Shown here in pieces: positions 1-11,505 of a stretch of 64,000 bases of DNA. The position numbers and the translations under genes were made by a program. The notes beneath the pieces are model-generated. The model ran no database searches. It saw only the letters and a program-made list of their open reading frames with translations, and had not been told where the DNA came from. Numbering within the stretch: the first letter of the stretch is position 1; each line of letters starts with the position of its first letter. Source of the DNA: Nemertoderma westbladi (lineage: Eukaryota > Xenacoelomorpha > Nemertodermatida > Nemertodermatidae); contig JAUCBJ010000165.1 in the NCBI GenBank assembly GCA_032718475.1, forward strand, positions 18,386 to 82,385, in the 5' to 3' direction.

Positions 1-254
1 TTATTCCTCAGTTAATCGCATCTTGATGCCACTCGGCTGCTCGGGTCCAGATACATCGGACTATCGGAAGCTGTTTAGATGAAAAAGTTGTTTAGATGGC
101 GTTACCAACGACCAACGACCTGAAGACGGTACCGGTAACCACTGTAACAGTTAACAGTACCGGGACCGTACTGCAATCCTGTAGTCTCCTAGCAACCAAC
201 TGATGCCAAGCCTAATAATTTTTGGGTAGATTAATTTATTATAACTGTAAGACA

Positions 255-525
255 GTTACACAGATGCTGCACGAAGACCCCACGCAAATTCAACTTGGAA
301 AATTTCTAAACTTTGGCCAGACTACACGTGTACCAAGTTTGGTTAAATTTCATTAACATTTGGCTGAGTTATTAACGTTAAATTAATTGGACACGACAGA
401 ACGACAGAACAACAGATCGACAGAACGACAGATCGACAGAACAACAGACACACCGATTGAGTTAGTGGTACCTGTATGCTAAGCTCGCTTACTTTCGTCG
501 CTCGCCCCACAAATCTGACGAATTG
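255..525 (-). repeat. Single inverted copy of the 84-bp array family
   Basis: Read on the minus strand, this stretch matches the last unit and downstream flank of the tandem array at about 12455-12665. Shared segments are the GGGGCGAGCC-type start, the CTTAGCATACAGGTACC core, the short TCTGTTGTTC-type repeats and the flank containing AACTCAGCCAAATG. Only one unit is present here against about 13 in the other copy, so the array expanded in one copy of a dispersed repeat. No coding sequence is seen. Confidence 0.75.
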
Positions 526-1954
526 TCAAAATAAAAGAAGGAGCGAATTGTCTAATGACTTACAGATTATTGTAACTTGTCCAGGTTAGATTAGTTTTCC
601 CTTGTCTCCTTTATCATTTTTGCTCCATATTTTTAATTAATTTCATATTATTGATTAATTTTGATACTATTACGTATTGGACACCGGAAATGGCATGAAT
701 AATTGATAGCGCATTTGATAAAATATGTTCTTTCATTCTCAATTTTCATATATTTTGACTCTTTTCTGTTACTTAATAAACCATGCCAAAATGAAGGCAA
801 AATGTCCGGTCTGATACAATGAACGGGAGTTGCGCTAGTGTACCTGTCACCGAGGGTCACTCACTGTATCTGTTTATTTACCCTTTTTCCCTTCGATGCA
901 TTGATTTGCTCTATATTTCACTTAGTTCAATACGGTATTTGATTATCTATTGTATTTAACTGAGATACGATACCGGGAGGGTGTGACAACAAAGTATAAC
1001 AAGTAAATTACTGACTAATTAATTATGTAAGGACTTAAGTCTGGTGATTGTGTTTCCCTTTAGGGGAAACGTATTGTGTTGTGACAAGTCTTTGGGTCTA
1101 ATTATATTGATATCACAACAGTACAGTATTCAATTTGTGACAACTCTCAATCGTGATGTAATGAATAATAAGAGCTTTGCTTATATTAATGGTTTGAAAT
1201 ATCGCCATATATTAATTATTTAGTAAGTCAGAGATATGACAACACAAATCTGATACAATTGTCCAGATTATCACTGATACTTAGTTACAGCAACCTACCT
1301 GTTGTGGTGCGTGTAAATCTTCCTTGATTCGGTAATATCGGCGATATATTAAGCAAATAATTAGACAAATTGAATTTACCAGTAGAATATCCAGTAATAA
1401 TAATTATAATTCAATTATTAACACTTTAAGTTTAGACCTTAGGCCTGTAATAACCACCAGTCAATTAAACGTGACTGGGGATCGGTGCCTCTGCATGGGC
1501 AGTGCGACTTCTTCTGTCAAACAATAACAAAAAGAGTAAATCAATCACAGAATAACCGCACTTATATACCAGCTTATCAGTAAGGAGCATAGCCAATAAG
1601 GCATCACATCACGTATTCCATTTGAGGCTTAACAGGCTGAACAAATTAGATCGAATATAGGTATAATAGCACTAGATGGCGTAAGAACCTTTACCAAAGA
1701 ATAATTTGTAAGAAATTATCAATATGACACCGTAACTGGTCCTTCATCAATAAATATACAGTATTTTGGGTAAATTGGTAAAATAAGTAATTTTAAAGGC
1801 AGGATTTATAACTGCAGCAACACCGCTTCCATTCATTTAGCTACCAGGGTGTTAAAGTCAAGGCAGAAGTTCAAATTCGTACATAAAAAATAATCTAATA
1901 AGTAAATAATTCAGTTATCAATACCAAACTAGAATTATACAGGGCGTACGTAGC
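526..1954. other. Gene-free AT-rich stretch
   Basis: I see no coding region, RNA gene or clear repeat unit here. The sequence is AT-rich, with scattered short ORFs that have no recognisable motif. Confidence 0.5.
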
Positions 1955-2230
1955 CAATATATAAAAAACATCTCAACTCGTGAACAAATTGAATCGAGTA
2001 GATTAGTGAAAATCTATCACCTCTAAATAAGCAAACTATAGTGCCAAAAGTATCTAATACATATATAAATGGTTTCAGCTCGTGAACAAATCAAATTAAT
2101 TATTGGGTACCAATTACTTCTAAATAAGCAAACCATAGTGCTAAAAAATATATCTAATACATATAAAATGTCTCAGCTCGTGAACAAATAAGCTAAATGA
2201 ATTATTGGGGATACCACTTACTTATTTTAC
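1955..2230. repeat. Degenerate tandem repeat, about 100 bp x3
   Basis: The segment containing CTCGTGAACAAAT recurs at about 1976, 2078 and 2175. Each copy is followed by AAATAAGCAAACYATAGTG-type sequence and an ATCTAATACATATA-type segment. The units are diverged and no coding content is seen. Confidence 0.7.
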
Positions 2231-2466
2231 GTATAATATAAAGTAGGAATATAAGTCGTATAAAGTAGAATAGCCATAATAAAAAGGAAAAAATCCGGAT
2301 AACCGGAAAAAATAACGTTTATTTTCGGGTTCTCTTTCTTTCTGGGGGTCGCTTGCGACGTTTCGGTGACCGGGAGCCATTACCAGGTACCGGAGGTGGA
2401 GAACCTTGCACTTGTGGCCCCTCAGTACTACTACTAGAATCGGCATGCTGCATTGCAGCTGCATTT

Positions 2467-4630
2467 TTAAGAATGCTGTGCCGGCTTATCGACAAAATTG
2501 CACCGCCACAACTCCCTATCACCCATGACATTTGCTAGATCATCCGCATCTTCAAGGCCAGTGTCCTTTAAGATGCGTCTCAAGAAAGTCATGGGCTGTC
2601 CACCATGCTTATTCACTCCATGAGGCTGCCAAAGTACAAGATTATGCACTGGCTGGTCCTCACGGCGAAAGCAATGTCCTGCAAAGCGGAGGCGATTTTG
2701 TTCTAGTGTCAAGCTTGGGGGAACCAATGAGACACCTCCAATGTTATATAGTGTCTGGTTGGAGATGTGTGCATTGTACTTGACACAATGAACCCGGTGT
2801 AGCATTCTTGTGAATGTGCCATGACAGAGGTTTGGTGTCCTCAGCAGTTAGAGCCCAGCATGGACTCCCATAGAGGAGTACTGGAACTACTGCTGCTCTA
2901 AATAATCGGACCTTAAGTTTCCGATTAATTCTCGGTGACTTCCAAATCCTGGAAAGCCTATTCAAGGCTGCCCATGCCTTTCCCTTAAGTATTCGAAGGT
3001 CCTCACCTGACTTCCGGATCCATGATCCCAGGTAACAGAAGTCATCCACATGCTCAAGCATACCATCTTTTGAGCTTATGCTCATCCGATCAGAGACTTG
3101 CTGAGGACTTTCAAAGTTAACTGTCAACATTTTGGTCTTTCTGGAGTTAATAAAAAGACCAACACTAGAAGCAGCATGTTCTAATGAGCTGAGGAGCCGT
3201 TGGGCTCCCTCTAGTGATTCTGAGAGTACTCCTAAGTCATCAGCAAAGTCTAAATCAGTTAGGTACTTGGCAGGATTTCCTCGACGTCTGGAGCCAGTAG
3301 GTGGAGTTATCATCACCCCATCATCATTATGATGATCTAAGGACATGCGTAGAACATAGTCAACAACAATTATGAACAAGAATGGTGCAAGTGTGTCTCC
3401 CTGGAGGACGCCCCATAACACTTCAAATGGTTCTGTGTCACTGTCAACAGTAGACACAAATGTTGTCGAACCATTGTATACTGATCTGATTGCTGCAATA
3501 ATTTCATCAGGAATCCCATATAATGAAAGTATGCTGAACATACGTGAGCGAGAGACTGAATCAAAGACCTTGAAGAAGTCAACAAAGATAACAGCCAGAT
3601 GCCTGTCTTTCTTTTTTGATAACTCTTCAATTATCCTTCTAAGTGCCAAAATGGGCTCCATGGTCCCACGACCTTTACGGAACCCATTCTGATTTCCACG
3701 GAGAAGTCTCTCAATAGGATCCCTGATGCGATTTAATAGAATTATATTGTATAGCTTTGCAGCAATCGAGATCAATGAGATTCCCCGAAAAGAACCATAG
3801 AGTGTTAGGTTGCCCTTCTTGGGAACTGGCACCAACTTATTTGTTTTCATTTCTTATGGGACTATTGTTGTTCGGTACATGTCTACTATGATGGGATAGA
3901 TGAGCTTTAAACACTCAGGTATTTTAAAGACCTCAGGGGAACACCATCTACTCCACTGGCACGATTGGTCTTAATGCTCTTTGCAGCAGCCTTCACTTCT
4001 GCAAAGGAGATATCACCAATGGGAATATCTGGGAATACAGACTCAGACACTTTTACTTCTATAAAGTTATCAGGCAATACCCTGTCATTATAGAGGAGCT
4101 TTTCAAAGTGGGCCTTCCTACCATTGAGGCGATCGGCTAATGATTCAGCCTTAACCTTGGTGGTTGGTTGGCTTTTTCGACCAGCAAGCAAGTTGATCGA
4201 TCTCCATGCCTGGGATGATTGTCTGCTGTCGTCAGCATCATTGATGGCATCAACCTGTTGCTTTATTACTCGCTCGTGTAAATTAACAAGAGTACTGCCT
4301 GTTCAGGGACCTAGATGCAGCCTTAACTGCATTCCTGCATTCTGCATTCTTTGTAGTCTGTTTGAGTCGGGACACTTTCTGCGCCTTGTAGAGGTCATTT
4401 CGGTACTTCTGAATTTTGTTGTCAGTCCAGGGGGCCCGTTTCCTGTTTCGAGGGTATACAGGAACTGTTTCTGCAGCTGCTAACTTAATTGCCTCTGTGA
4501 AGGCAGTATAGCCCACACAGTGATCTGCCGCCTCAGAGGCAAGAACCTCATATCTGTTGCTCAGCTGTAGTGTGAAGCTGGATCTCTCACTTGGCTGTTG
4601 CAACAGAGAGGACCAGTCATGCCGCGGCAA
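2467..4630 (-). pseudogene. RTE-type element: reverse transcriptase and C-terminal domain
   Basis: The reverse transcriptase is split over several frames: linker 4630-4283, RT start from about 4280 to 3907, RT core 3850-2744, C-terminal domain 2805-2467. RT signatures are FRGISLISIAAKLYN, GFRKGRGT, AVIFVDFFKVFDSVSR, GVLQGDTLAPFLF and the active-site box DFADDLGVL. The C-terminal part carries NRLRFAGHCFRREDQ and a DRELWRCNF terminus. Frame breaks and an internal stop show it is dead. Alignment with copy 3 shows several breaks are single-base events, for example a lost C near 3940. Confidence 0.85.
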
Positions 4631-5769
4631 GGCAGATTTGTTCTGCTAGGTCGCAGACTAAGTCTTACCTTGGCCACAATAAGGCGGTGATCACTGGAGA
4701 AGGGTCGTAGTGTAAATGCATTACAGTCTTGTATAGAGCTCCTGTATTTCCTATGAAACAGGATATGGTCTATCTGGGACTTGTGACCACTGGGTCCACT
4801 ATGAGTCCATAGCTTTCCCGTTTGCTTCTTGAACTGGGTTCCATCCGAAAACAATTCATTTCCAGAGATAAAATCCTGAAGTTGGACGGAATTTCGGTTA
4901 ACACTATTGCTATAGACCCAGGGCGATGTAGGTGATTGATGAAGACTTGCATTAAAGTCTCCCAGGAATGTTAAGAATGCATGCTGATCCACTCCATCAG
5001 TAGCTGCTTGTAGATTATGGTAGAAATTTTCCACCTCCTCTACAGGGGCAACACTAGTTGGAGAGTAGTACACAATCAGAACCACCTTAGGAAACTTCTT
5101 AGCCAGTCTTCCAGAACATGAGAAGTGGCAACGGATGATGCGGTCAGAGATTTGGTCTATTTTGTCCAATGCTGCATGTGCAGTTGGATTCATCAATAGA
5201 CAAATTCCACCATTGCCACTATCATCTGCTGAAGCGAGGGCGAGTCGCCAACCGCCCCCAATGTCCTTAATCAGAACCTCATCAGTCTGTCCAGTCTGCA
5301 TTCGGTGCTCTTGAACACCCACTGCACTAAGAGAAAGCTTATCTGCCAAGGCAGTCAGCTCACCTTGTCGCATTGGGGACCAGAGTGTTAGGGTGTTTAC
5401 TGAGGCTAGTCTAGTGACTTGCCTCAGATTCACCAATGGCTTTGTTGGTCGGGGTGGAACATGAGAGTAGCCTCCAACTCCAGAATCCCTCTCGCCCTCA
5501 CAATCTGGCCTCCCTGGTGACCCAGGGTTTGGGCCAGAAAGGTCATCAGGAAAGGGACTCAAATAATTGTTTGCCACCGTCTCTCCAGTAGGGGGTGAGA
5601 CAGGCAGCCGGTCAGGAGATAACTGACGCCTGTGAGGCCGATTGTGTCCAGTCATTCCACTGGCCTCTAGTGGCTGGACCTCCGCATTACTAATGTAATC
5701 CATAGTGGGGGTTGGGGGGTGCTTTTTTGCTGAGTCAGCTTTCGGTGCAAATACCACGGAAAATACCAT
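4561..5769 (-). pseudogene. RTE-type element: AP-like endonuclease domain
   Basis: The reading frame starts at an ATG at 5769-5767. After about 120 low-complexity residues it enters an exonuclease/endonuclease/phosphatase fold. Visible motifs are GVQEHRM near the start of the domain, FLGDFNASL in the middle, and QIDHILF followed by SSDHRLIVAKV at the end. These are the catalytic Asp/Asn and Asp-His signatures of APE-type LINE endonucleases, which nick target DNA for target-primed reverse transcription. The frame is lost just after the domain, near 4630, where another frame takes over. This is the only copy here that keeps most of the endonuclease. Confidence 0.85.
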
Positions 5770-5790
5770 GGGCAAATTCCTCAGTGGCGG

Positions 5791-6017
5791 AATGATGAAG
5801 TTACAATGAGTCAGAAGGGGTGTGCGACAGTTCGTACGGTCGATCCACCAGTAGATGTTCCCGGTTAAGGTTCACTAACCACGATTGATGTGTGAACAGA
5901 ATAGCGCAATAACTTTACATAGGCTAACGTGATCGCGTAATCCGCTGTAAATTCGCGGAGTAATCCCACAATCTGATATATTTCAGAAGGGATATTTCGT
6001 CGTCTCTTTGGGTCGAG
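5791..6017. other. Sequence flanking RTE copy 1
   Basis: This could be 5' UTR of the RTE copy or flanking DNA. No motif or ORF supports either. Confidence 0.3.
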
Positions 6018-6740
6018 TCAAAGGATATTTGACTTGGTTATATTGTCAAGATATTTCTGCAGGGGCTCGACTTCGCTGTCGTCGAGGGGATTAACCGGGG
6101 ATAGGAAATCCACGCTGCAGGCGGGATGCTCGGGTTTTGTCACACAATGTTGACGGAGCAAGACGAAATCCGGGTGGTCCTGAGCCCCATCGCACGGGGG
6201 ATGGAGAGGACATCTTTCGAGGTAATTATCCCGAATTAAAGTCTTTGTTTGATCAGCTTGACCGGGAGCATATATAGCGTCACGCATATATAGCCCATGC
6301 ATATACTGTAGGCTCTACGACGTGAGTTTACAACATCGGAGCATTCACATCTAAATTGGGGTTAGAGATGTCGGTGTCGAGAGGTATCGGTCGGGTTTGA
6401 CTGTAAGCGACACCGAAAACGCTTTACAGACCCAGACGTGTGAATACGTGCTTTACTTTGGAACCCTTCCATTAAAGTCTGGACCGCGGGTTGGACCAAA
6501 GAAGCTAATTCGCGTTCTTCGTGCAATCATTCACGCTCTGTCCGCTCTTCCTCCTCACATCCATACGGGTGACATACTCTGAGTAAGTTCAGCCGTCATC
6601 GTATCCATCATCTCCACATGCTGTTCCCATGAATCTCGTTTATCGGAAGAAAGTTTTTTAACATATCGAGGTACGAGTTTGAATATATGACTGCAACGGG
6701 GGTAGGCGGACGTCACCTCCCTACTCAGACAGCCACACAC
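6018..6740 (-). pseudogene. Unrecognised coding remnant
   Basis: Three minus-strand open stretches in different frames lie end to end. The first (6740-6555) is Lys/Met rich and contains RYVKKLSSDKRDSWEQHVEM. A middle one around 6370-6510 contains LASLVQPAVQTLMEGF. The last (6302-6018) is Cys/Pro rich with ERCPLHPPC. The stretch is more GC-rich than its surroundings and reads like decayed protein-coding sequence. I do not recognise the family. It could be remains of a retroelement gag-like ORF or of host exons. Confidence 0.25.
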
Positions 6741-6991
6741 CGCGACACAGTCCCTGATCGATCCCTTAGCGGCGAGACTCGAGTTTGCAACTACCAGCGG
6801 TACCGAAGTATTGTGGCTATATTCTAAACTCTCATCAAGCCAGGGGGATGGGGACTGGTTCGGAGCCAGATGTGTCTGCTACAATGCTCGCATCAATGAA
6901 AGGTTGGACAATTGCATACGCTTCACACGAACTCACACGATATATTTATTTATTCACACGATTTAGCTTAATTTAAAAGTCTAATAATAAG
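6741..6991. other. No feature seen
   Basis: No coding or repeat signal is recognisable between the coding remnant and the inverted-repeat element. Confidence 0.4.
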
Positions 6992-9150
6992 AATAATTCT
7001 GCCGTAAGACGGCAGAATACCATATCTCAAAATTTTTGAAATTTTTTTTATTGTACACACCGGCCTAATTTAAGGCTCTCTTTCAAAGGAAACCAAGAAA
7101 TACCATGCTTTACTGTATATGCAAGAAAGTCATATTTTGCGAGTTTAAAACAACCTACGCTTGATCCTCAGCCCTGTCACTTAATGGCAAATCACCCTAC
7201 ATCTAAAATATGTTAGGTTATTTTGACTTAGTAACAGTTTCATTCAGTTTACCTTTCATTTAACGGTAGGGTGTTTTTCCTTAGAAAAGTTTATAATATA
7301 ATAGTGTTTTTTCCTATTACAGTAAATAACTTATGCGTAGATATTGGTAGGAATTCCAGTTTGTTCGCATTTACATGTGGGCAAAATACCCTAGGAAAGA
7401 TTTTATACTTATTACTGACTCTGAAGAATCTCAATTCAGTCGATTAGGAATATATAAAGCCAATGGAACTGGAAGACACGTTTTACGGATAAGGATATCA
7501 GTGGCGGTGTTATTTATAGCTCAGGTGACGGTGGACTGTGAGGTGGATATGTGGCTGTGTGGGGAGGATATGTGGCTGTGTGGGGAGGATATGTGGCTGT
7601 GGGGAGGATATGTTTGCTGTGTGAGGAGGATATGTGGCTGTGTGGGGAGGATATGTGGTTGTATGGGGAGGATATGTGGCTGTGGGGAGGTGGGAGGATA
7701 TGAAGCTGTGGGGAGATGGGAGGATATGTGGCTGTGGGGAGGATACGTGGCTGTGGGAAATCAACTTATTGAAGCGCAATGCCACAAAGGGTACGTCCAC
7801 TGGCGAGACGGGGGGGGGGGGGGGGGGGGGGGGGGGTACTGGTCGCAAATCCCGTCTTGGCGAATTAATATCCCGCCTCAATGTTAAATTCTCAATTTAA
7901 GGAAAGGAGCTGGTTACAGTGGCACGTTGTTTTAACCAAAACAATAAATTAAACACAATAGAACAGGATACAGTTTTATTTTTGAGAGTAATCATCTGTT
8001 ATTTGCGTCGAATTTCCCCTGGAGAGGGATGAATTTTATTGCGTCCAGTTGCCCCCCTATCTGCCACTGGCTCAACCCAAAGGAGTTCCCATATACAGAT
8101 TCAATTAATTGATTCAACGTCTTCGGCGAATAATTAAAATAAATATAATTGGTTTGTGGAATTCGTTAGTTAAAGTGTGATGGTGAGCAGAACATGTCAA
8201 TAATGAAAGACTGCACTACAAGGCAAAGTAGACTGAGTTTGATATTGGCGGACTAGGTTTTGGTCACATGGTTATACAGTAGCTAGCTAGAACAATTCTA
8301 AAATATTTATGGGCCAATTTTATATGTAACTATAATTATTGTATTAACTTATAACTATAATCGATTGCCCAGAGTTTAGTTTGAGTACTTTATATTCATG
8401 GAATGGTAATCTGTAAACCATCTCCCATGATGATGTTCCAAGGCAAACAATTATACAGAAATGATCAGCTGTTTATCTCATGTTTTTTAATTATAATTTG
8501 CATTATTAACCAAAACCCAACCCTTAACTACACAATTCCAATTATAATTTCCACCCTGCAGTATTATTATTTGAATATATTAAACTATTTGATACCAACT
8601 CTTGATTGAAAAAACACCCTATATCAGCTTTCAGTTTCATTTGTCGCCAACATTTCGGGGCATAACACCCTATAAAATAATTTCAGCATTTTTTAAGCTC
8701 CTAAATTACAAAAGTTGTGCATCTCGCATTTTAAATTCTAAGTTAGTGTTGTGAGACGATAAGGTGAGGAAATGTCAAGGTGTATTTCGTCCCGCCACGC
8801 TCAGATTAAGTCTATTTAATAATAATAATATAATTAATAATAACCTAGGTTGTTAGACGTAAGTATCAGTAATATGTACTGCAGTACAGCAGAAATGTTA
8901 ATACAGCGGTACAGAAGAAATGTTACCGAATATGAAAGTATATTAATGAGATAGCTAGTCTATAGGCTACGCGTATGGCAATTAGTAATGATATCCTCAC
9001 AGTTAGTATATTTGTGTGAAATGCAGTTCAAATCTGGTATCCAGGCAGCTGTATAACATACTTGTATAAGAAAACGCGTTTCGTTAAATTACTCAAAACA
9101 CGATTTTTGGAGATAGGGTATTTTGCCTTTAGATGGCAGAATTATTACGA
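6992..9150. mobile_element. Putative terminal-inverted-repeat element, about 2.2 kb
   Basis: The left end at 6992-7035 starts AATAATTCTGCC and continues through GGCAGAATACC and ATATCTCAAAA. The reverse complement of the right end at about 9105-9150 starts the same way and then carries AATACCCTATCTCC. The ends are similar over about 45 bp with mismatches. No transposase is seen inside. The interior is AT-rich with a G-rich minisatellite and a 27-G run. A second, inner inverted pair (GTAGGGTGTTTTTCC at about 7265, AAAAAACACCCTATA at about 8610) suggests nesting. No convincing target duplication is visible. Confidence 0.45.
7535..7836 (+). repeat. G-rich 21-bp minisatellite followed by a 27-G run
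   Basis: About ten imperfect copies of a unit containing TGTGGGGAGGATATGTGGC occur at 7535-7760. A pure G run follows at 7810-7836. ORFs across it on both strands read as seven-residue repeats and are by-products of the 21-bp period. The G-rich strand could form quadruplexes. The length of the G run may be a sequencing estimate. Confidence 0.85.
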
Positions 9151-9333
9151 TCAAAATATAATTTATAAACTCCGACCTAACATAACATAACTAATATTGC
9201 TAAAACAAGTATATATTAATAAAATACTGTACTTAACTCATTACAAATGAGGCTACAACAGTAGACCTTTAAATTTTTAAATATAATATAATTTTGGACT
9301 ATATCCTTGATAACAAAATTAATTTGTGAACTT

Positions 9334-9550
9334 TTAGTATGAGTTGAGAAGGTATCCTTCCAGCTCCAGCTCAGCAATTATAACATATTTGTCTTCATAA
9401 TTGACAACAACCACATATTGTCCAACAACATTGCATTCGAAGCTGTAAGATGTTAATGATGTGAGCTCTTCCCCCAAAGTTCCACAAACATTATTAGTTG
9501 GACTCAAAGATTCATTGCTACTGCCAATCTGTATTTCCGCAAAGCGCATC
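9334..9550 (-). CDS. PAN/F-type lectin gene, exon 3 (terminal coding exon)
   Basis: The exon follows a good acceptor (TTTGTTTATCTTCCAG just above 9550) and ends at a TAA at 9336-9334. It encodes 71 residues, starting RFAEIQIGSSNE after the junction codon, with one Cys in NNVCGTLGEE and another in YSFECNVVGQYVVVV, and ending ELELEGYLLNSY. This matches the C-terminal half of F-type lectin / F5/8C-like (fucolectin) domains: an IxVG strand, the CG...C pair, a GxYV strand and a final ExEVxG-like strand. It joins exon 2 in phase: CA at the donor plus G at the acceptor gives CAG. The sugar-binding residues sit upstream, so specificity cannot be read from this exon. Confidence 0.75.
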
Positions 9551-9990
9551 CTGGAAGATAAACAAAATTTATGCTTAACCCTTTATCATTAGGCTACTAC
9601 AGTACACTACTACTACACCACTACTACTATAATTACCTTTGTTACAATTGTAACATGGTCCTTTTTTAGTGATTAAGATACAGGCCTTCGTAAGTCTGAT
9701 ACGTGACAGAAACCTATTTGTTTTTGATACATGATACGGGTACTACTTCGTTTAGCTATCCTACTTAATTCATTACAACAATAAATCCTTCTCACTTACA
9801 TAATTTACTTAACTATTATTGACATCGACCCCATACGGTAAGAGATGCTACCCAGTGTACACTTATAGTGAAATTACAATGCCACCTGGTGTACAGTAGT
9901 TTTCATAGGATCTTGCACCTTTCATATTGAAAATAATAATTTATTTATCACTCGCTAGATACCAAAATATATTTGTTAATGTTAATGATA
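9551..9990. other. Intron 2 sequence, 3' part
   Basis: AT-rich intronic sequence of the lectin-like gene, with CTA/CTACTA simple repeats near 9590-9640. No other feature is seen. Confidence 0.45.
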
Positions 9991-10131
9991 ATTCCGGTGT
10001 GCTATTTTCTATTGAATCCCCCTGAAAAAAGATTCCCCTGATTGGGAATTAATTCTAACCTAGGTTGAAATGAATGTCTATCCAAGGTTAGGTACTAGTT
10101 TGTAATGAATCCCCATTCATTCAAACCTAGG

Positions 10132-11450
10132 TTTAAATGAATCCCTTGATCAACGGGATTCAATACAACCTCGGTTTAAAAGACGTCTCTGGGTTTAAAT
10201 GAATCCCTTGATCAACGGGATTCAATACAACCTCGGTTTAAAAGACGTCTCTGGGTTTAAATGAATCCCTTGATCAACGGGATTCAATACAACCTCGGTT
10301 TAAAAGACGTCTCTGGGTTTAAATGAATCCCTTGATCAACGGGATTCAATACAACCTCGGTTTAAAAGACGTCTCTGGGTTTAAATGAATCCCTTGATCA
10401 ACGGGATTCAATACAACCTCGGTTTAAAAGACGTCTCTGGGTTTAAATGAATCCCTTGATCAACGGGATTCAATACAACCTCGGTTTAAAAGACGTCTCT
10501 GGGTTTAAATGAATCCCTTGATCAACGGGATTCAATACAACCTCGGTTTAAAAGACGTCTCTGGGTTTAAATGAATCCCTTGATCAACGGGATTCAATAC
10601 AACCTCGGTTTAAAAGACGTCTCTGGGTTTAAATGAATCCCTTGATCAACGGGATTCAATACAACCTCGGTTTAAAAGACGTCTCTGGGTTTAAATAAAT
10701 CCCTTGATCAACGGGATTCAATACAACCTCGGTTTAAAAGACGTCTCTGGGTTTAAATGAATCCCTTGATCAACGGGATTCAATACAACCTCGGTTTAAA
10801 AGACGTCTCTGGGTTTAAATGAATCCCTTGATCAACAGGATTCAATAAAACCTCGGTTTAAAAGACGTCTCTGGGTTTAAATGAATCCCTTGATCAACAG
10901 GATTCAATACAACCTCGGTTTAAAAGACGTCTCTGGGTTTAAATGAATCCCTTGATCAACGGGATTCAATACAACCTCGGTTTAAAAGACGTCTCTGTGT
11001 TTAAATGAATCCCTTGATCAACAGGATTCAATACAACCTCGGTTTAAAAGACGTCTCTGGGTTTAAATGAATCCCTTGATCAACGGGATTCAATACAACC
11101 TCGGTTTAAAAGACGTCTCTGGGTTTAAATGAATCCCTTGATCAACGGGATTCAATACAACCTCGGTTTAAAAGACGTCTCTGGGTTTAAATGAATCCCT
11201 TGATCAACAGGATTCAATACAACCTCGGTTTAAAAGACGTCTCTGGGTTTAAATGAATCCCTTGATCAACGGGATTCAATACAACCTCGGTTTAAAAGAC
11301 GTCTCTGGGTTTAAATGAATCCCTTGATCAACGGGATTCAATACAACCTCGGTTTAAAAGACGTCTCTGGGTTTAAATGATTCCCTTGATCAACAGGATT
11401 CAATACAACCTCGGTTTAAAAGACGTCTCTGGGTTTAAATGAATCCCCTT
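10132..11450. repeat. 62-bp satellite, 21 tandem copies plus a partial
   Basis: TTTAAATGAATCCC recurs every 62 bp from 10132 to 11434. Copies are nearly identical, with scattered single-base changes such as CAACAGG for CAACGGG and one TGATTCCC for TGAATCCC. Each unit contains a quasi-palindrome: GAATCCC, then a TTGATCAA core, then GGGATTC. It also has AACC-TC-GGTT. High identity implies recent expansion or ongoing homogenisation. Confidence 0.95.
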
Positions 11451-11505
11451 ATAGGCCTACTATTCCTCAGTTATTAGTATTGAAAATAATTTCATTAAAT
11501 GCTGG

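Larger units (their letters stand above)
2424..5790 (-). mobile_element. RTE-type non-LTR retrotransposon, copy 1 (near full length, inactive)
   Basis: In minus-strand order the element has an AP-type endonuclease, a linker, a reverse transcriptase and a conserved C-terminal domain. It ends in a short TAG/AGT triplet tail at 2424-2438, as the other two copies with intact 3' ends do. Three further copies in the window (24283-25838, 28437-30292, 19560-20505) share its sequence and are 5'-truncated or internally deleted. Frameshifts near 4630, 4200, 3940 and 2810, and a TAA where the sister copies have a CAA-type codon near 3853, make it non-functional. The RTE-like assignment rests on the endonuclease-plus-RT layout, the style of the C-terminal domain and the simple-repeat tail. 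Clade placement needs a phylogeny. The exact 5' end is uncertain. Confidence 0.85.

Noticed and set aside
7375-7900. Repetitive 170- and 123-codon ORFs on both strands
   Set aside because: Produced by the 21-bp minisatellite and homopolymer; no domain and no conserved start.
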